This document shows, piece after piece, positions 1-9,341 of a stretch of 32,664 bases of DNA. A model generated the notes under the pieces. It was not told the origin of the DNA. It ran no database searches and saw only the letters and a list, made by a program, of their open reading frames with translations. How positions within the stretch are numbered: the first letter of the stretch is position 1; each line of letters begins with the position of its first letter. Position numbers and translations under genes: made by a program. The stretch lies in NCBI GenBank assembly GCA_022925895.1, contig JAKSYS010000694.1, forward strand, positions 1-32,664, read 5' to 3'. Source of the DNA: Fragilaria crotonensis (lineage: Eukaryota; Bacillariophyta; Fragilariophyceae; Fragilariales; Fragilariaceae).

Positions 1-424
1 CAACTACTACTACCGTTGTAGAACTAAGTACCAGTAGTGTACTGCACCTTTTTACGTGGCACTCAGTAGATGTCTCATGTCTCATGTGAGTTAATAGTCA
101 TTTCACTTGATCGTCAATCGTAGAATGCTGCTGTAAAGGTGTTTTCAGTGCCGGAGAAGTTCAGAAACAAGAGACGAGAGATGTTGATTGGGTACATGGA
201 AAAACCTTTCATTCATCAGAAGCATTCGTCAGGCGGCATACCACGCCCTCGCATGACGAAGCCGCTGTGGGGGGTCACAACGAAACGAGCGTAACACAAA
301 ATACTCCGTACACAGCATCAAGTAGGAACTCAGTACTACCTTTACCTCACCTCATAACATTCTTCCAAGTCAACTTCTGCCTCTAGTTTCTGCCTCTAGT
401 TCCTGCCTCTAGTTCCTGCCTCCC
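1..424. other. Gene-free left edge and upstream region of the ankyrin gene
   Basis: I see no coding region here. The last 50 bases before the ATG at 425 hold the short tandem repeat listed separately. Nothing else can be supported. Confidence 0.5.
376..424 (+). repeat. 13-bp tandem repeat immediately upstream of the ankyrin gene start
   Basis: The unit TGCCTCTAGTTCC, with a T/C variant near its end, is repeated about 3.7 times and runs directly into the ATG at 425. It therefore lies in the 5' UTR or core promoter. The sequence shows only the repeat. Any effect on expression is inference. Confidence 0.8.
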
Positions 425-1471
425 ATGAGTTCGTACACAGCCGTCGAAAACTCCACCATGGTCGATGCTATTGAAGATAGTGCAAGGAATGGAATCGTCG
501 TGATGGAACCTGAACATGTCACGGCATGTGGCGATTTTGATCGTCGCGTCGACTCCGAGAATGATGACGAATCTGAGGACGACGATTCTGAGGACGACGA
601 TTCTGAGGACGACGATTCTGAAGACGACGCTTCAGATGACTCTTACAGCTCTTCTTCAAGTGAGGATGAAGACGAAATCGCATCGGCATCACACACGCGT
701 TCGAATGTGCAGTTGATGCACATGCGTAGAAATCGGTCTTTTCCGTCTCTTGTCGAACATGAGCTAAGTAGCATTCAAATCAATATACTGTTGAATCAGA
801 TGACACGCCGAGGAAGCATGACTCATGCATCTGTTGCGAGCGCCAGTGGTCTCTTGCATATTCGAGGCGAGGCGATGGAGTCAGTCGGACAAAGTCAGAC
901 TGAGAGTCAGGACTGCAAAGATCCTACCGAATTGTACCACCAGATTCTCACGGACGCTGGATACACTCCACGAGTCTTTGCCCACAATGAGATAGACAGC
1001 TTCTTTGAAGAGGTCACTGAGAGCCGAGTGAGCTCCTACACCACCGACCTCATCGCCGCTGTCAAAACAACCAACATTGAACATCTAAGGGCGTTGCATT
1101 CCCAAGACAAAAGCAAGAACATGAACAGCTGCAATCGGTTCGGGGAAAGTATCCTCCACACTGCCTGTCGACACGGACAGTTGGAAGTTATCGAATTCCT
1201 GCTGAATGAAGCCCAAGTGGATCCCCGGGTCTGTGATGACTTCGGCAGAACTCCGTGCCATGATGCGGCCTGGCAGGCCGAACCTAATGTGGCGTTGATG
1301 GAGATGATAGCGACGCGGTGTCCTGACCTTCTCTTGATCTCAGACAAGCGTGGCTTCACTCCCTTGCAGTACGTGCGAAAGCCGCAATGGTCAGCATGGG
1401 GGGAAATGCTAGAAGCGAACAAGGAAGAAATTCTCCCCAAACAGCTGCTGCTTTGCGAAGGCAACCACTGA
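425..1471 (+). CDS. Ankyrin-repeat protein with acidic low-complexity N-terminal region
   Basis: A 348-residue single-exon ORF with a true ATG. Residues about 44-86 are an acidic Ser/Glu/Asp stretch built on a repeated SEDDD unit, encoded by four near-identical 15-nt repeats (about 574-630). Residues about 237-330 hold two to three ankyrin repeats, recognisable from GESILHTACRHGQLEVIEFL, then GRTPCHDAAW and GFTPLQYV. Between them lies a unique region without a recognisable domain. Ankyrin repeats are protein-binding modules, so a binding or scaffold role is likely, but partner and location cannot be read from the sequence. No signal peptide or membrane segment is visible. Acidic N-terminus plus a few C-terminal ankyrin repeats is a layout I associate with large diatom families of unknown function. 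The ORF is certain, the ankyrin call strong, the function unknown. Confidence 0.88.
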   Translation: MSSYTAVENSTMVDAIEDSARNGIVVMEPEHVTACGDFDRRVDSENDDESEDDDSEDDDSEDDDSEDDASDDSYSSSSSEDEDEIASASHTRSNVQLMHMRRNRSFPSLVEHELSSIQINILLNQMTRRGSMTHASVASASGLLHIRGEAMESVGQSQTESQDCKDPTELYHQILTDAGYTPRVFAHNEIDSFFEEVTESRVSSYTTDLIAAVKTTNIEHLRALHSQDKSKNMNSCNRFGESILHTACRHGQLEVIEFLLNEAQVDPRVCDDFGRTPCHDAAWQAEPNVALMEMIATRCPDLLLISDKRGFTPLQYVRKPQWSAWGEMLEANKEEILPKQLLLCEGNH

Positions 1472-4272
1472 CGATATAAACATCGCAGAACAGAATGCGA
1501 TTACTAGCTAGGTCAATCACAACTTTTACGCTTGGAGTTATTTAGAGGTTTGTTTCGATAGGCAGACTACCGTACAGCATACACATCTATATCCAAACGT
1601 AATCCTGAGTTCTGAGGTCATTTTGAAAAGACCCACACGACGCAAGCACCTGCTTTGTCGTGCTCGTCGCGTGTCGCGCGTGGGGAAAGGGGAAACGATA
1701 CCGGTACGGGCATACTCACGTACCTGGTACCAGGTACCTGGTGCCTGGTACTCACACTCAGGCCTGTCATGGTGTCATGGAGTCATGGTAGTAATCTGAT
1801 GCAGTGTACGCCTACAGTAAAGTGTATGTACTCGGAGTATGTCATAATCATGTGATATAATGATATCGTTTGCACCAAGCAACAAATGACCGTCTTCAGG
1901 TGTTCGGTACGCGAGGTCGGGACAATAGTAAGAGCATCCCAACCGCTGGAGCGAAATCTGAGATATGACCCGATAGGACCATTTGCGTCGACAATTTTGT
2001 CCAAAATGCATGGCACCGCTTGGGCTCGATACCTCAGATTTCGCGCCCGAGCGGATCGAAATATCTGATTTGGGGCTCGAGAATAGAGCCAAATTGCTGA
2101 ATTCTCGAGCCGGGTCCAGATTCTCGCGCCCCTCGTTTTGTCCTATTCGACCCATTCGAATAAAAAATTAACCAATAGAATTTTATCACGGATGCCACGT
2201 TCACACTGTGACTCATGTCAGTTTGTCTGTGATCTGTATGCAAAAAATTGACATCATCTCGGACGAGCACCATAACACCATTGAAACGACGTCGAGGTCA
2301 GTCAAAAAAACTTCGGTGGCAAAAAGCAATGAATGCGTAGTAGTAAATTGATTGGTACGATTGCGGAGGTACGCATTGCCTCCTGTTCTTTACGTGCCAG
2401 CATCCTTTTCGATGATTTTGTTTCGTAACGACGGTATGACATCAATGTAATACTACTGTACTGTATATGCTATTGAACCTGGTACATCACACACATTCGG
2501 GACGCAACCTCTCGTTTACCTAGCTAGATGTCGACTTGACTGAGTAAGTAAATCTGATGGCATATCCAGCCTTGGGGGAAGGAGCCATTCAGAAGTAAAC
2601 CATTGTAGTAGAATGATGGTACAGCAATGTAGAAATGGAGATACTACGTAGTAAAGGCCTTTACTGTTTTGGGTTGTTCATAAGTAGTGTAAGCTTCTTA
2701 GTGAACAAGGCCAAGGCTGAGAACAAATGAAATTGAGATGTGCAATTTAGTTTGTGTCTCACAAATCAAACGTGGTGTAAGCCCACTTGTTAAGTTGTGT
2801 TTAAAAGGTGTTTTCCATTGTAAAATAGTATTGTCAAAAGCCCTCATGATTTGAGTTCTTTGAGAAACTCAGGGCAACACAATTCAATAAAGTATGGTCT
2901 TTGCACCAGATTGAACATCACTTGAAACACTAAAAGACCAGCCAGACAGAGCATTTTCTAACAAGACAAATACCTCATACTAATCCGTATGTTTTCTCAT
3001 TGCATCCATCAACCAGCACATTGCTGCTGCTGTGCTGCTGAGAGCTTACCATTACTATACATTATATTGCTTTTGAACCATTTATCACACTTCCTGTCCT
3101 CATGAAACAGTAAGACTGATGGATATTGATGGCAGATTCCTGGAAACAGAGGTCAGACTTAAAGTCCTGAGCAATCTCACCAACAACAACAAGATTTTGA
3201 AAAGGAAGCTTGCGGATCAAGAGGTTGGTACTCGTCTTGTAGCAAAGGATCTCAAAGAGAGCAACAGTTCCAGAATGCTGGTTGCCTTCTTGATACCTCC
3301 AGTGACTGATGGTGGGGCCGACTCATGAGCCGCCTTGGTTGGTGCTCACAAAGAGGAGCCTTAGCTCAAATAGATTTCTAAGTGGTTTGCTTGGTTTTCA
3401 ACAACAAGAACATCAGCAGGCACATCACAGTTAGTACCCACTCTGTTGTTATTTCACTGTCTGGTCAGATATCCTCAGAGACAATTGATCCTATGCACTT
3501 CACAGTTCACCAATTCCTTGTATGGTGGTGTACAAACACTTCTCACCATTCACCATATGCAAAACCTACAGGGTACGCAGTGCTTGAGGATTTCTAGTAC
3601 AAGTACAACTGGACGGGTGCATGACTGGTCTCTGGATACCTTCAAGTGACAAGAAGTGAACTTAAGTTGTTGCGATTGACAAGAATTGCTGAAAAATTCT
3701 GGTTGGCATTTTCTTGGGACAAATATTTTTTGGGATCGCCCCAACAAATTCGGGATAATGTTTGTGGCATGTCATGCGACAAAAAATACTGGGGTGAGGC
3801 CTGAAATAGCACCTATGCCTTCTATATCATATGCATAGCAACTTCTAACTGAATGAAGGCCCTGCTAGGGGCGCCAGCCCAGACGCCTCTAATAGGTAAT
3901 CCCCTCATATTTCATATAAAACAATGGAATTCAGTATTAATTTGTATTCCAATACATGTTGTTAATACGTGGACTTCAAGCAACGATCAGTACGCCTGTA
4001 GCCTGTACTGGAGTCCTGGAGTACTCGAGTACTCTGGAGTATTCTGTATTCCATCCAATCCGAGTGACAGACAGACGCCGCTGCGGCCATTAACCGAACT
4101 TCAAGTCCGCAAAAAAGCCCACCGCAACCATCGAAACTCTGTTCCTGCCTTTCAGCACTTCTCTCGATAATCCGTTGTTCACTTTCCTCCACGGTTGAAC
4201 GAACCAATTCGTCAAGTGCCTCAGTGTGTCAATAGCATTACTTTGTGATCGTTCTCTTCCCGCCCTTTAGTA
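1472..4272. other. 2.8-kb region without a supported gene
   Basis: ORFs here are short, overlap on both strands and resemble no family I know. Visible structure: nested GGTACC/CCAGG palindromes at about 1722-1752, a perfect hairpin at 2074-2111, a longer imperfect inverted repeat (GCGAAATCTGAG near 1951 against its complement near 2034), and GTACTC-type palindromes at about 4010-4045. The stretch 2650-3800 is more AT-rich and could be an old transposon remnant, but I found no ends or domain. The last 30 bases (about 4243-4271) form a pyrimidine-rich tract ending in TTTAG, which looks like a 3' splice site just before the REI1 start codon. Confidence 0.5.
2074..2111. repeat. Perfect 11-bp inverted repeat (hairpin)
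   Basis: GGCTCGAGAAT at 2074-2084 is exactly complementary to ATTCTCGAGCC at 2101-2111, with a 16-nt spacer. No gene ends here and no T-run follows, so I do not call it a terminator. Confidence 0.7.
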
Positions 4273-5637
4273 ATGTCCGATCCACTAACTTCCACAACAG
4301 CTCCGGGACGCGTCTTTCAGTCTCGAGCCGAGCTTGCGGATCACTACAAGTCCGATTGGCACAAGTACAATCTCAAAAGACGGGAAGCTGGACTTCCTCT
4401 CTTGCGCGAGGAAGATTTCAAGGCGCGATTGGAGGCAGCCCTGGCCTTGCGACAAGAACGTGAGGGACGTGACGAGAGATCGGGAAAGGATCATTTGAAG
4501 AATAAGAAGGAACACAAAAGAAAGAAGGGCGAAAAGCTTGGTGGTGCTGTCGCTGTGTCACAAGCGTCGGCGTATGACCGAATCAAAGGCGGGGCGACTG
4601 AAGAGGGCCCGAATGGCGCAGTCGAACCCGAAATAGATGTCGAGACGGATGACACGGATGCTGAAATGGTACAAGATGAGCCGCCTGTGATCGAGCCTCG
4701 ACAGTGCCTGTTTGATAAGCACATGTCACCGACCTTAGATGCCAACATTGAACGAATGGCGCGCAAGTATGGATTCTTCGTCCCAGATCAGGAGTATCTT
4801 GTTGATAAGGAGGGCTTACTGGGATACTGTCATGAAAAAGTCAAGTTGGGCCATTGCTGTCTCTACTGCCAGAAACTGTTCTCAACTTGGCAAGGTTGCC
4901 AGAAGCACATGATAAGTACCCGACACACCAAGCTCAGATACGAACGCGGGGTGGATATGGAAGAATTCGATCCTTTCTTCGACTTCAGTGAAGCCGATGC
5001 AGATTTTGTTGGCAGAGAAAATAGATCATCCGATCTAGATGATGGCGAAGCCATTGGGGACGATGGATGGGAAGATGTTACAGACGATGAAGCCGAAGAC
5101 GTGGATGCGGATATGGACGACGATGCTGATGACGAAGGCTTGTATGCCGGTTATGAAGACGAGATCGCTCGCTTTGGCTTCCATGTTACTCCTCTCGGTG
5201 AATTAGTGTTCCCCGACGGCAGAATCGTCGGCCATCGCGGTTTGGCCCGTTACTACAAGCAACGCATTGTGATTGCAAACGATCGCGCTGCCGTTCTAGC
5301 GGCAAGGCGAGCAGCTGGAGAACGATTGTATCGCGGTCGCGTCTACAGCACTGCTGCTGATGACGTGCCCCATGAATCGGCTTTGGCCTTGGCGAGAGCT
5401 GGAGTAAACCCAGGATTGGCTGCCGGTCGCTCCGGCAACGGCTTATTGGTCAAAACTATGGGCGGCAGCTATACCGCACTCTCGTTATACCGTTTCAAAG
5501 CTGTTGTGAAGAAAGCTCGTCGCGACAATGCTCGTGGGCAGCGACTTCAGTACAGAACTACGATGAATACAAACAGAATGGACAAGAAGGCCAATAGATT
5601 AATGAACGGTGTGAGTGTCGCTCACGCGAAACGGTAA
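4273..5637 (+). CDS. Cytoplasmic 60S subunit biogenesis factor, REI1/ZNF622 type
   Basis: 454 residues, single exon, ATG at 4273. The family acts on late cytoplasmic pre-60S particles, helping to recycle shuttling factors and inspect the exit tunnel. Diagnostic stretches: residues 24-36 (HYKSDWHKYNLKR), 164-190 (YGFFVPDQEYLVD, then GLLGY), a C2H2 finger with C196, C199, H212, H218, and the C-terminal family core from about 300 (GRIVGHRG, then YKQR). A basic stretch (71-88) and an acidic stretch (252-292) are typical of the family. Oddities: in finger 1 the CxxC pair is absent (PLTSTTAPGRVF stands where it should be), and in finger 2 only C145 remains, with D148, R161 and Y166 at the other ligand positions. 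A pyrimidine tract ending TTTAG lies just before the ATG, so an unseen upstream exon is possible. A broken second copy of the middle of this gene lies at 9027-9341. Confidence 0.93.
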   Translation: MSDPLTSTTAPGRVFQSRAELADHYKSDWHKYNLKRREAGLPLLREEDFKARLEAALALRQEREGRDERSGKDHLKNKKEHKRKKGEKLGGAVAVSQASAYDRIKGGATEEGPNGAVEPEIDVETDDTDAEMVQDEPPVIEPRQCLFDKHMSPTLDANIERMARKYGFFVPDQEYLVDKEGLLGYCHEKVKLGHCCLYCQKLFSTWQGCQKHMISTRHTKLRYERGVDMEEFDPFFDFSEADADFVGRENRSSDLDDGEAIGDDGWEDVTDDEAEDVDADMDDDADDEGLYAGYEDEIARFGFHVTPLGELVFPDGRIVGHRGLARYYKQRIVIANDRAAVLAARRAAGERLYRGRVYSTAADDVPHESALALARAGVNPGLAAGRSGNGLLVKTMGGSYTALSLYRFKAVVKKARRDNARGQRLQYRTTMNTNRMDKKANRLMNGVSVAHAKR

Positions 5638-6615
5638 AGAATGAATGACACAAAGAATGAATGAGAAAGTGTAGAATCAGTTATCCACGCATACATTTTG
5701 CAATTATACAAGGTCTGTCTGATTCCCTTCTGCCGGGAACGCCGTCCAATTCTTCAATTGAGGACACCCCGTCAAACACAATTGTGGTACCAGCTTTATC
5801 TTGGTCGTCTCCTGTCAGAAGGATTCTGCCCTGTCCTCCACGGCAACACACTATTCAACCGGGAGCCATAGGATGACAGCCATTCGTTGCTTAACAGCGA
5901 GGGATCTTCTTCTGTCAGCAGCACTTCAGCTTTACAAAGCGGACACCTCGTATGGCGCTTCGTCAGCCACGGAACGATACACTCTGTGTGGAACACATGT
6001 TGACAAGGAAGCTGACGGAGTTTGTCTCCCTCTGCGTGATCTTCAATGCACACTGCACACGAGGTTTGATGAGCAGGTTCGTCTCTCAAATTGTAGTCCA
6101 CCGACGGGAGTTTCAGCACTTGTTCTTCAGACATTAATCGTTCCGAAACAAACGCAGATCTCTCGCTGGCCGTCATGATTCCAGCTTGGACGCACACCAA
6201 AAGACATCCGATGCAAGCAAGAAAACCAAAAATCCGCTCATTGCTGCCATTATCCATTCTTCTGTGTCGTCGTAGCCTGGCCCATACGCGTCATTTGGTA
6301 TTCGACGGTCCATGGTGACGAGCAAACCCCCTTCCGATCTCGAGTCGTCAGCTTGCTCGCGCAGCATCTGGCGCAGCTCTATTGCAAGAGCGCTAAAGTG
6401 TGAGGAACATAACTCACATTCGAATGGATAGAAGGAGTATCAATCAAACTTACGCAATCCTTTCGAGTGAGACACGAATAGCTAGAGGTCCGTCGATTCG
6501 GTATTTTCAGACGCACTCATGGGAACCAATTGAGTCCGGGATCAATATCATTGCCTCTCTAGCTTTTTCTTCAACACTACACGCTCCTCGGCATACCAAA
6601 AGAGATACAGGTTAT
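4925..6615. repeat. Direct repeat copy A: middle and end of REI1 plus 3' part of the RING gene
   Basis: This segment matches 9027 to about 10285 in the same orientation. The match starts within the REI1 coding region (ACACCAAGCTCAG at 4925 and 9027) and ends within the RING gene (CCAAAAGAG near 6598 and 10273). Copy A contains about 453 bp of REI1 that copy B lacks. Copy B contains about 35 bp of the RING gene that copy A lacks. By eye, coding stretches are roughly 85-90% identical. REI1 is intact here and the RING gene is truncated. In copy B the reverse holds. Confidence 0.85.
5704..6615 (-). pseudogene. Truncated, frameshifted copy of the PA-TM-RING-H2 gene
   Basis: This is a degraded duplicate of the gene at 9342-10644. 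The RING-H2 finger is still legible (CAVCIEDHAEG, then LPCQHVFHTEC, then CPLCK), as is the region before the membrane segment. Several breaks show that it is not functional as written. One base is missing near 6222-6226, where the intact copy has six A and this one five, in the membrane segment. A one-base difference near 5842 shifts the frame after SVLPW. About 35 bp is missing near 6545, inside the protease-associated domain. All upstream sequence, including signal peptide and start, is absent beyond about 6615. The intron donor (GTAAGT) is retained. A transcript could still exist but would not encode the full protein. Confidence 0.85.
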
Positions 6616-6657
6616 ATCGATGTGATAACTGCAAGTTCTTAGTTCTCGCCGGACTTA

Positions 6658-8158
6658 TCAATCGAGTTGGTTGTTGCCCATCTTCCTCAAATCACGGGCC
6701 ATGTTCTTGTGGTGGCTCTCGTTGGTACCGCCACCGATTTCCAGAAGCTTTGCATCGCGCCACAAACGCTCAACAACATACTCCCCAACATAACCGTAAC
6801 CTCCCATGACCTGAATGGCTCGATCAGCTACATTCTTCGACATTGGAGCGCAAAAGAGCTTCACACCGTCAGCATCCAACCCGTTGCCATGAGTTTCCAG
6901 ATCTAAGCTATTTGACAGACCGTAGACATAGCAGCGACCCGCCATGTATTCTGCGTAGCTTTCTGCTATATGGCGTTGGATCTGGCCGAATTTATAGAGA
7001 TCGGAGCCAAAGGCTGTTCGGTCACCTGCATACCGCTTCATTTCATCGATACAACGGCGAGCTATGCCAAGTCCCATGGAAGCCAGACCGATGCGCTCAA
7101 TCTCCAAATTCCTCATCATGCAAAGTGTAGCTCCGTTCACTTCACCAACGACATTCGACTGTGGAACAAACACGTTCTCGAAAACTAGCTCTGCTGTTGC
7201 TGAAGCTCTCATTCCCAGCTTGTCCTTGATTTGCTGACCAAGTGTGAACCCTTCCATACCCTTCTCCACAATAAACTGCGTGATATCAGTCCTTCCCGAC
7301 CCTGTTCTTGCATAGACTAAATACACGTCTCCAGTCCCTTCACCGGAGAGTGTGCCATTGGTGATCCACATTTTGGTTCCGTTCAATACCCAACCATTAA
7401 GAGCAGTGTCTTGAGTCGCCATAGTTCTCATGCCCAATACATCGGTTCCGGCCATGGGTTCCGACATGCACATACCCCCGATAGAGCTACCGGCACATGC
7501 CGGCGGCAGATATTTCTGCTTTTGCTCCTCATTTCCATTGATTGCCAAATTGTTCACGAACAAGAGGGAGTGGGCAAGATAAGACAAGCAAAATGCAGGA
7601 TCGGAATAACTCAACTCTTCGTGGACGAGAGCTACTGCTGTGGCGTCGAAGTTGGTCCCATTGTATCTCTCTGAGACTGTCAACCCAAGGATTCCCAAAT
7701 TCTCGGTACCAAGCTTCTTGAAGAGCTCAATATTGAACTCTTCTCGCCTATTAAAGTCGAGAGCCTGTGGTTCTACCTGTTATCGGAAAAGGAAGGTATT
7801 GGATATCGAGCAAAATTGCAGGGAAAGGACAAGTGACAGGGGTATGTCACCGACATCCGAGACAGCATCAATGCAGGTACAAACAAAGGAGGCTGGTCAT
7901 CTTCTTAATTTGTGTTTAGGCCTCGGTCAGTGACAATGGCTGTGGTGTGGCAATGACACAATGTTGCCGTTGGCGCTTTCTGCCCTACCAGCTCCTTACC
8001 TCCTTTTTGACAAAGCTGCGCAACATCGATCGGAGTGCGAGATGTTCATCGGTAGGACTAAAAAGAGAGGACAGGCCTTGAGAAGAGAAAGCTCGAGGGC
8101 CTGTGACAAGCCTCTTGTGGAGCACGATGATGGAACGACGATGTATCATCGTTAGCAT
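6658..8158 (-). CDS. Acyl-CoA dehydrogenase, isovaleryl-CoA dehydrogenase-like, probably mitochondrial
   Basis: Two exons, complement(6658..7776, 8000..8158), with a 223-bp GT-AG intron at 7777-7999 that joins in phase (KKE + VEPQ). The product is 425 residues, the usual length of the family. ATG at 8156-8158 starts MLTMIHRRS, and the next 35 residues are basic and Ser/Leu-rich, as in a mitochondrial presequence. Family marks: MSEPMAGTDV (157-166), LNGTKMWITNG (184-194), RTAFG, and a C-terminal MGGYGY, then RDAKLLEIGGGTNE. In this superfamily most enzymes use a Glu in the YEGT position as catalytic base. Here that position is Gly, while E280 in LEIERIG lies where isovaleryl-CoA dehydrogenase carries its base. 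This supports the leucine-catabolism enzyme over a straight-chain acyl-CoA dehydrogenase. It would oxidise isovaleryl-CoA with FAD, passing electrons to ETF. It sits between two direct repeats of a host segment. Other branched-chain substrates remain possible. Confidence 0.9.
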
Positions 8159-9026
8159 TCTGCGTTCAGGGTTCGGAGTGTCGTGTCGAAACTCTGTTCG
8201 TTCGCCTCCGCGCCCGAAGAAAACATCTTTTCCACCATGTCTGACGTCGGAAGTTCTCAAGGTGAAACTCCACGACCGACGAGAACGATCAGACAGAATA
8301 AATGTCAAGATTGGGACACCCCGTGGGAACCGCGCCAAAATGTGAATATGTCAATGCACCCACCGTCCGTCCTTAGTTCGTTTATCACATCGTTTGGACG
8401 AAGTCTCACAGTGAGCGCCACCATGACAGAACGAAGGGCTTCACTTTTCTTTTCCCACCTTGGCGTCCATTCCTCCTGTCGTCGATCCCAATTTTGGCTT
8501 TCTCGTTTCGAAGTGGATTGATCCTCCCTCCTTTGTCCCGATTCTAACAGAAATAACGATACAAGCGGATTTTTGATGAGGCTAAGCACAGGGACATCAG
8601 TATTCAAACTTCCTTGCACCGCTATGCTACCCTTGGACGCTATGCAGTTGATGACAATACTTATGATACTATTTGGACAATGAATTTGAAGTTGATCCAC
8701 TTCGTTTCCATATTCTAAACTATCTGGTGTCAATACGTCAATACATGCACCATGTCAATCGGAGAATGGATATTCCGCCCTAGCTCGATAAATGGGCGAC
8801 GAAGCGTTCCCAGGCATGTTTAGCATTCCATGCACCGGGCGTCATTACAATCTATCATGCCTTCAAGGGGCATGAAATAAATTTACCAGGTTTATCCTTG
8901 TGCCAAGCAAACTCTAGTTGGCCTCATCTCCATTTTGCATCAGACGCGCAGTCCTCCTTGCTTATCTCCGAGATTTCATTAGGCTTCTGCAACAAAAGGG
9001 AAGCGCAATTTTTCTTTGTACTTGAG
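8159..9026. other. Upstream region of the dehydrogenase gene; no gene seen
   Basis: The long minus-strand reading frames here begin at non-ATG codons and resemble no family. The stretch holds the promoter of the dehydrogenase and the boundary to direct repeat copy B near 9015-9027. Confidence 0.5.
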
Positions 9027-9341
9027 ACACCAAGCTCAGATCCGAGCGCGGGGTGGATATGGAAGAATTCGATCCTTTCTTCGACTTCAGTAATGCCGAT
9101 ACAGATTGTTTTGTTGGCAGAGGAGATAGGGCATTCGATCCCTGATGGCGAAGCGATTGGCGACGATGGACGAAAATATGATACGGACGATGACACCGAA
9201 GACGTGGATGCGGATATGGATGACGATGCAGATGACGAAGGCCTGTATGCAGGTTATGAAGACGAGATCTCACGACACAGCGAAACGACAAAGAATGTAC
9301 GAGACAGAGTAGAATCATCTATACACGCATACATTTTGTAA
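9027..9341 (+). pseudogene. REI1/ZNF622 fragment (duplicate of the middle of 4273-5637)
   Basis: Positions 9027-9269 correspond to 4925-5166 and encode the same stretch (GVDMEEFDPFFDFS, then an acidic run ending DDEGLYAGYEDEI), now with small indels that change frame around 9110-9145. From 9269 the match jumps to 5621, the last codons and 3' flank of REI1. A 453-bp internal deletion has therefore removed the conserved C-terminal core. The N-terminal half, including all zinc fingers, is also missing. It lacks a start codon of its own in the REI1 frame and should not be counted as a gene. Confidence 0.85.

Noticed and set aside
3119..3328. 69-residue plus-strand ORF
   Set aside because: Short, isolated in AT-rich DNA, no family resemblance and no supporting exon structure. 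It may be a transposon relic but cannot be supported.
8305..8733. 142-residue minus-strand ORF upstream of the dehydrogenase
   Set aside because: It begins at a TTG codon and has no recognisable domain.
8898..9341. 147-residue plus-strand ORF
   Set aside because: Its second half is the decayed REI1 duplicate read partly in frame, and its first half resembles nothing. Annotated as a pseudogene fragment instead.
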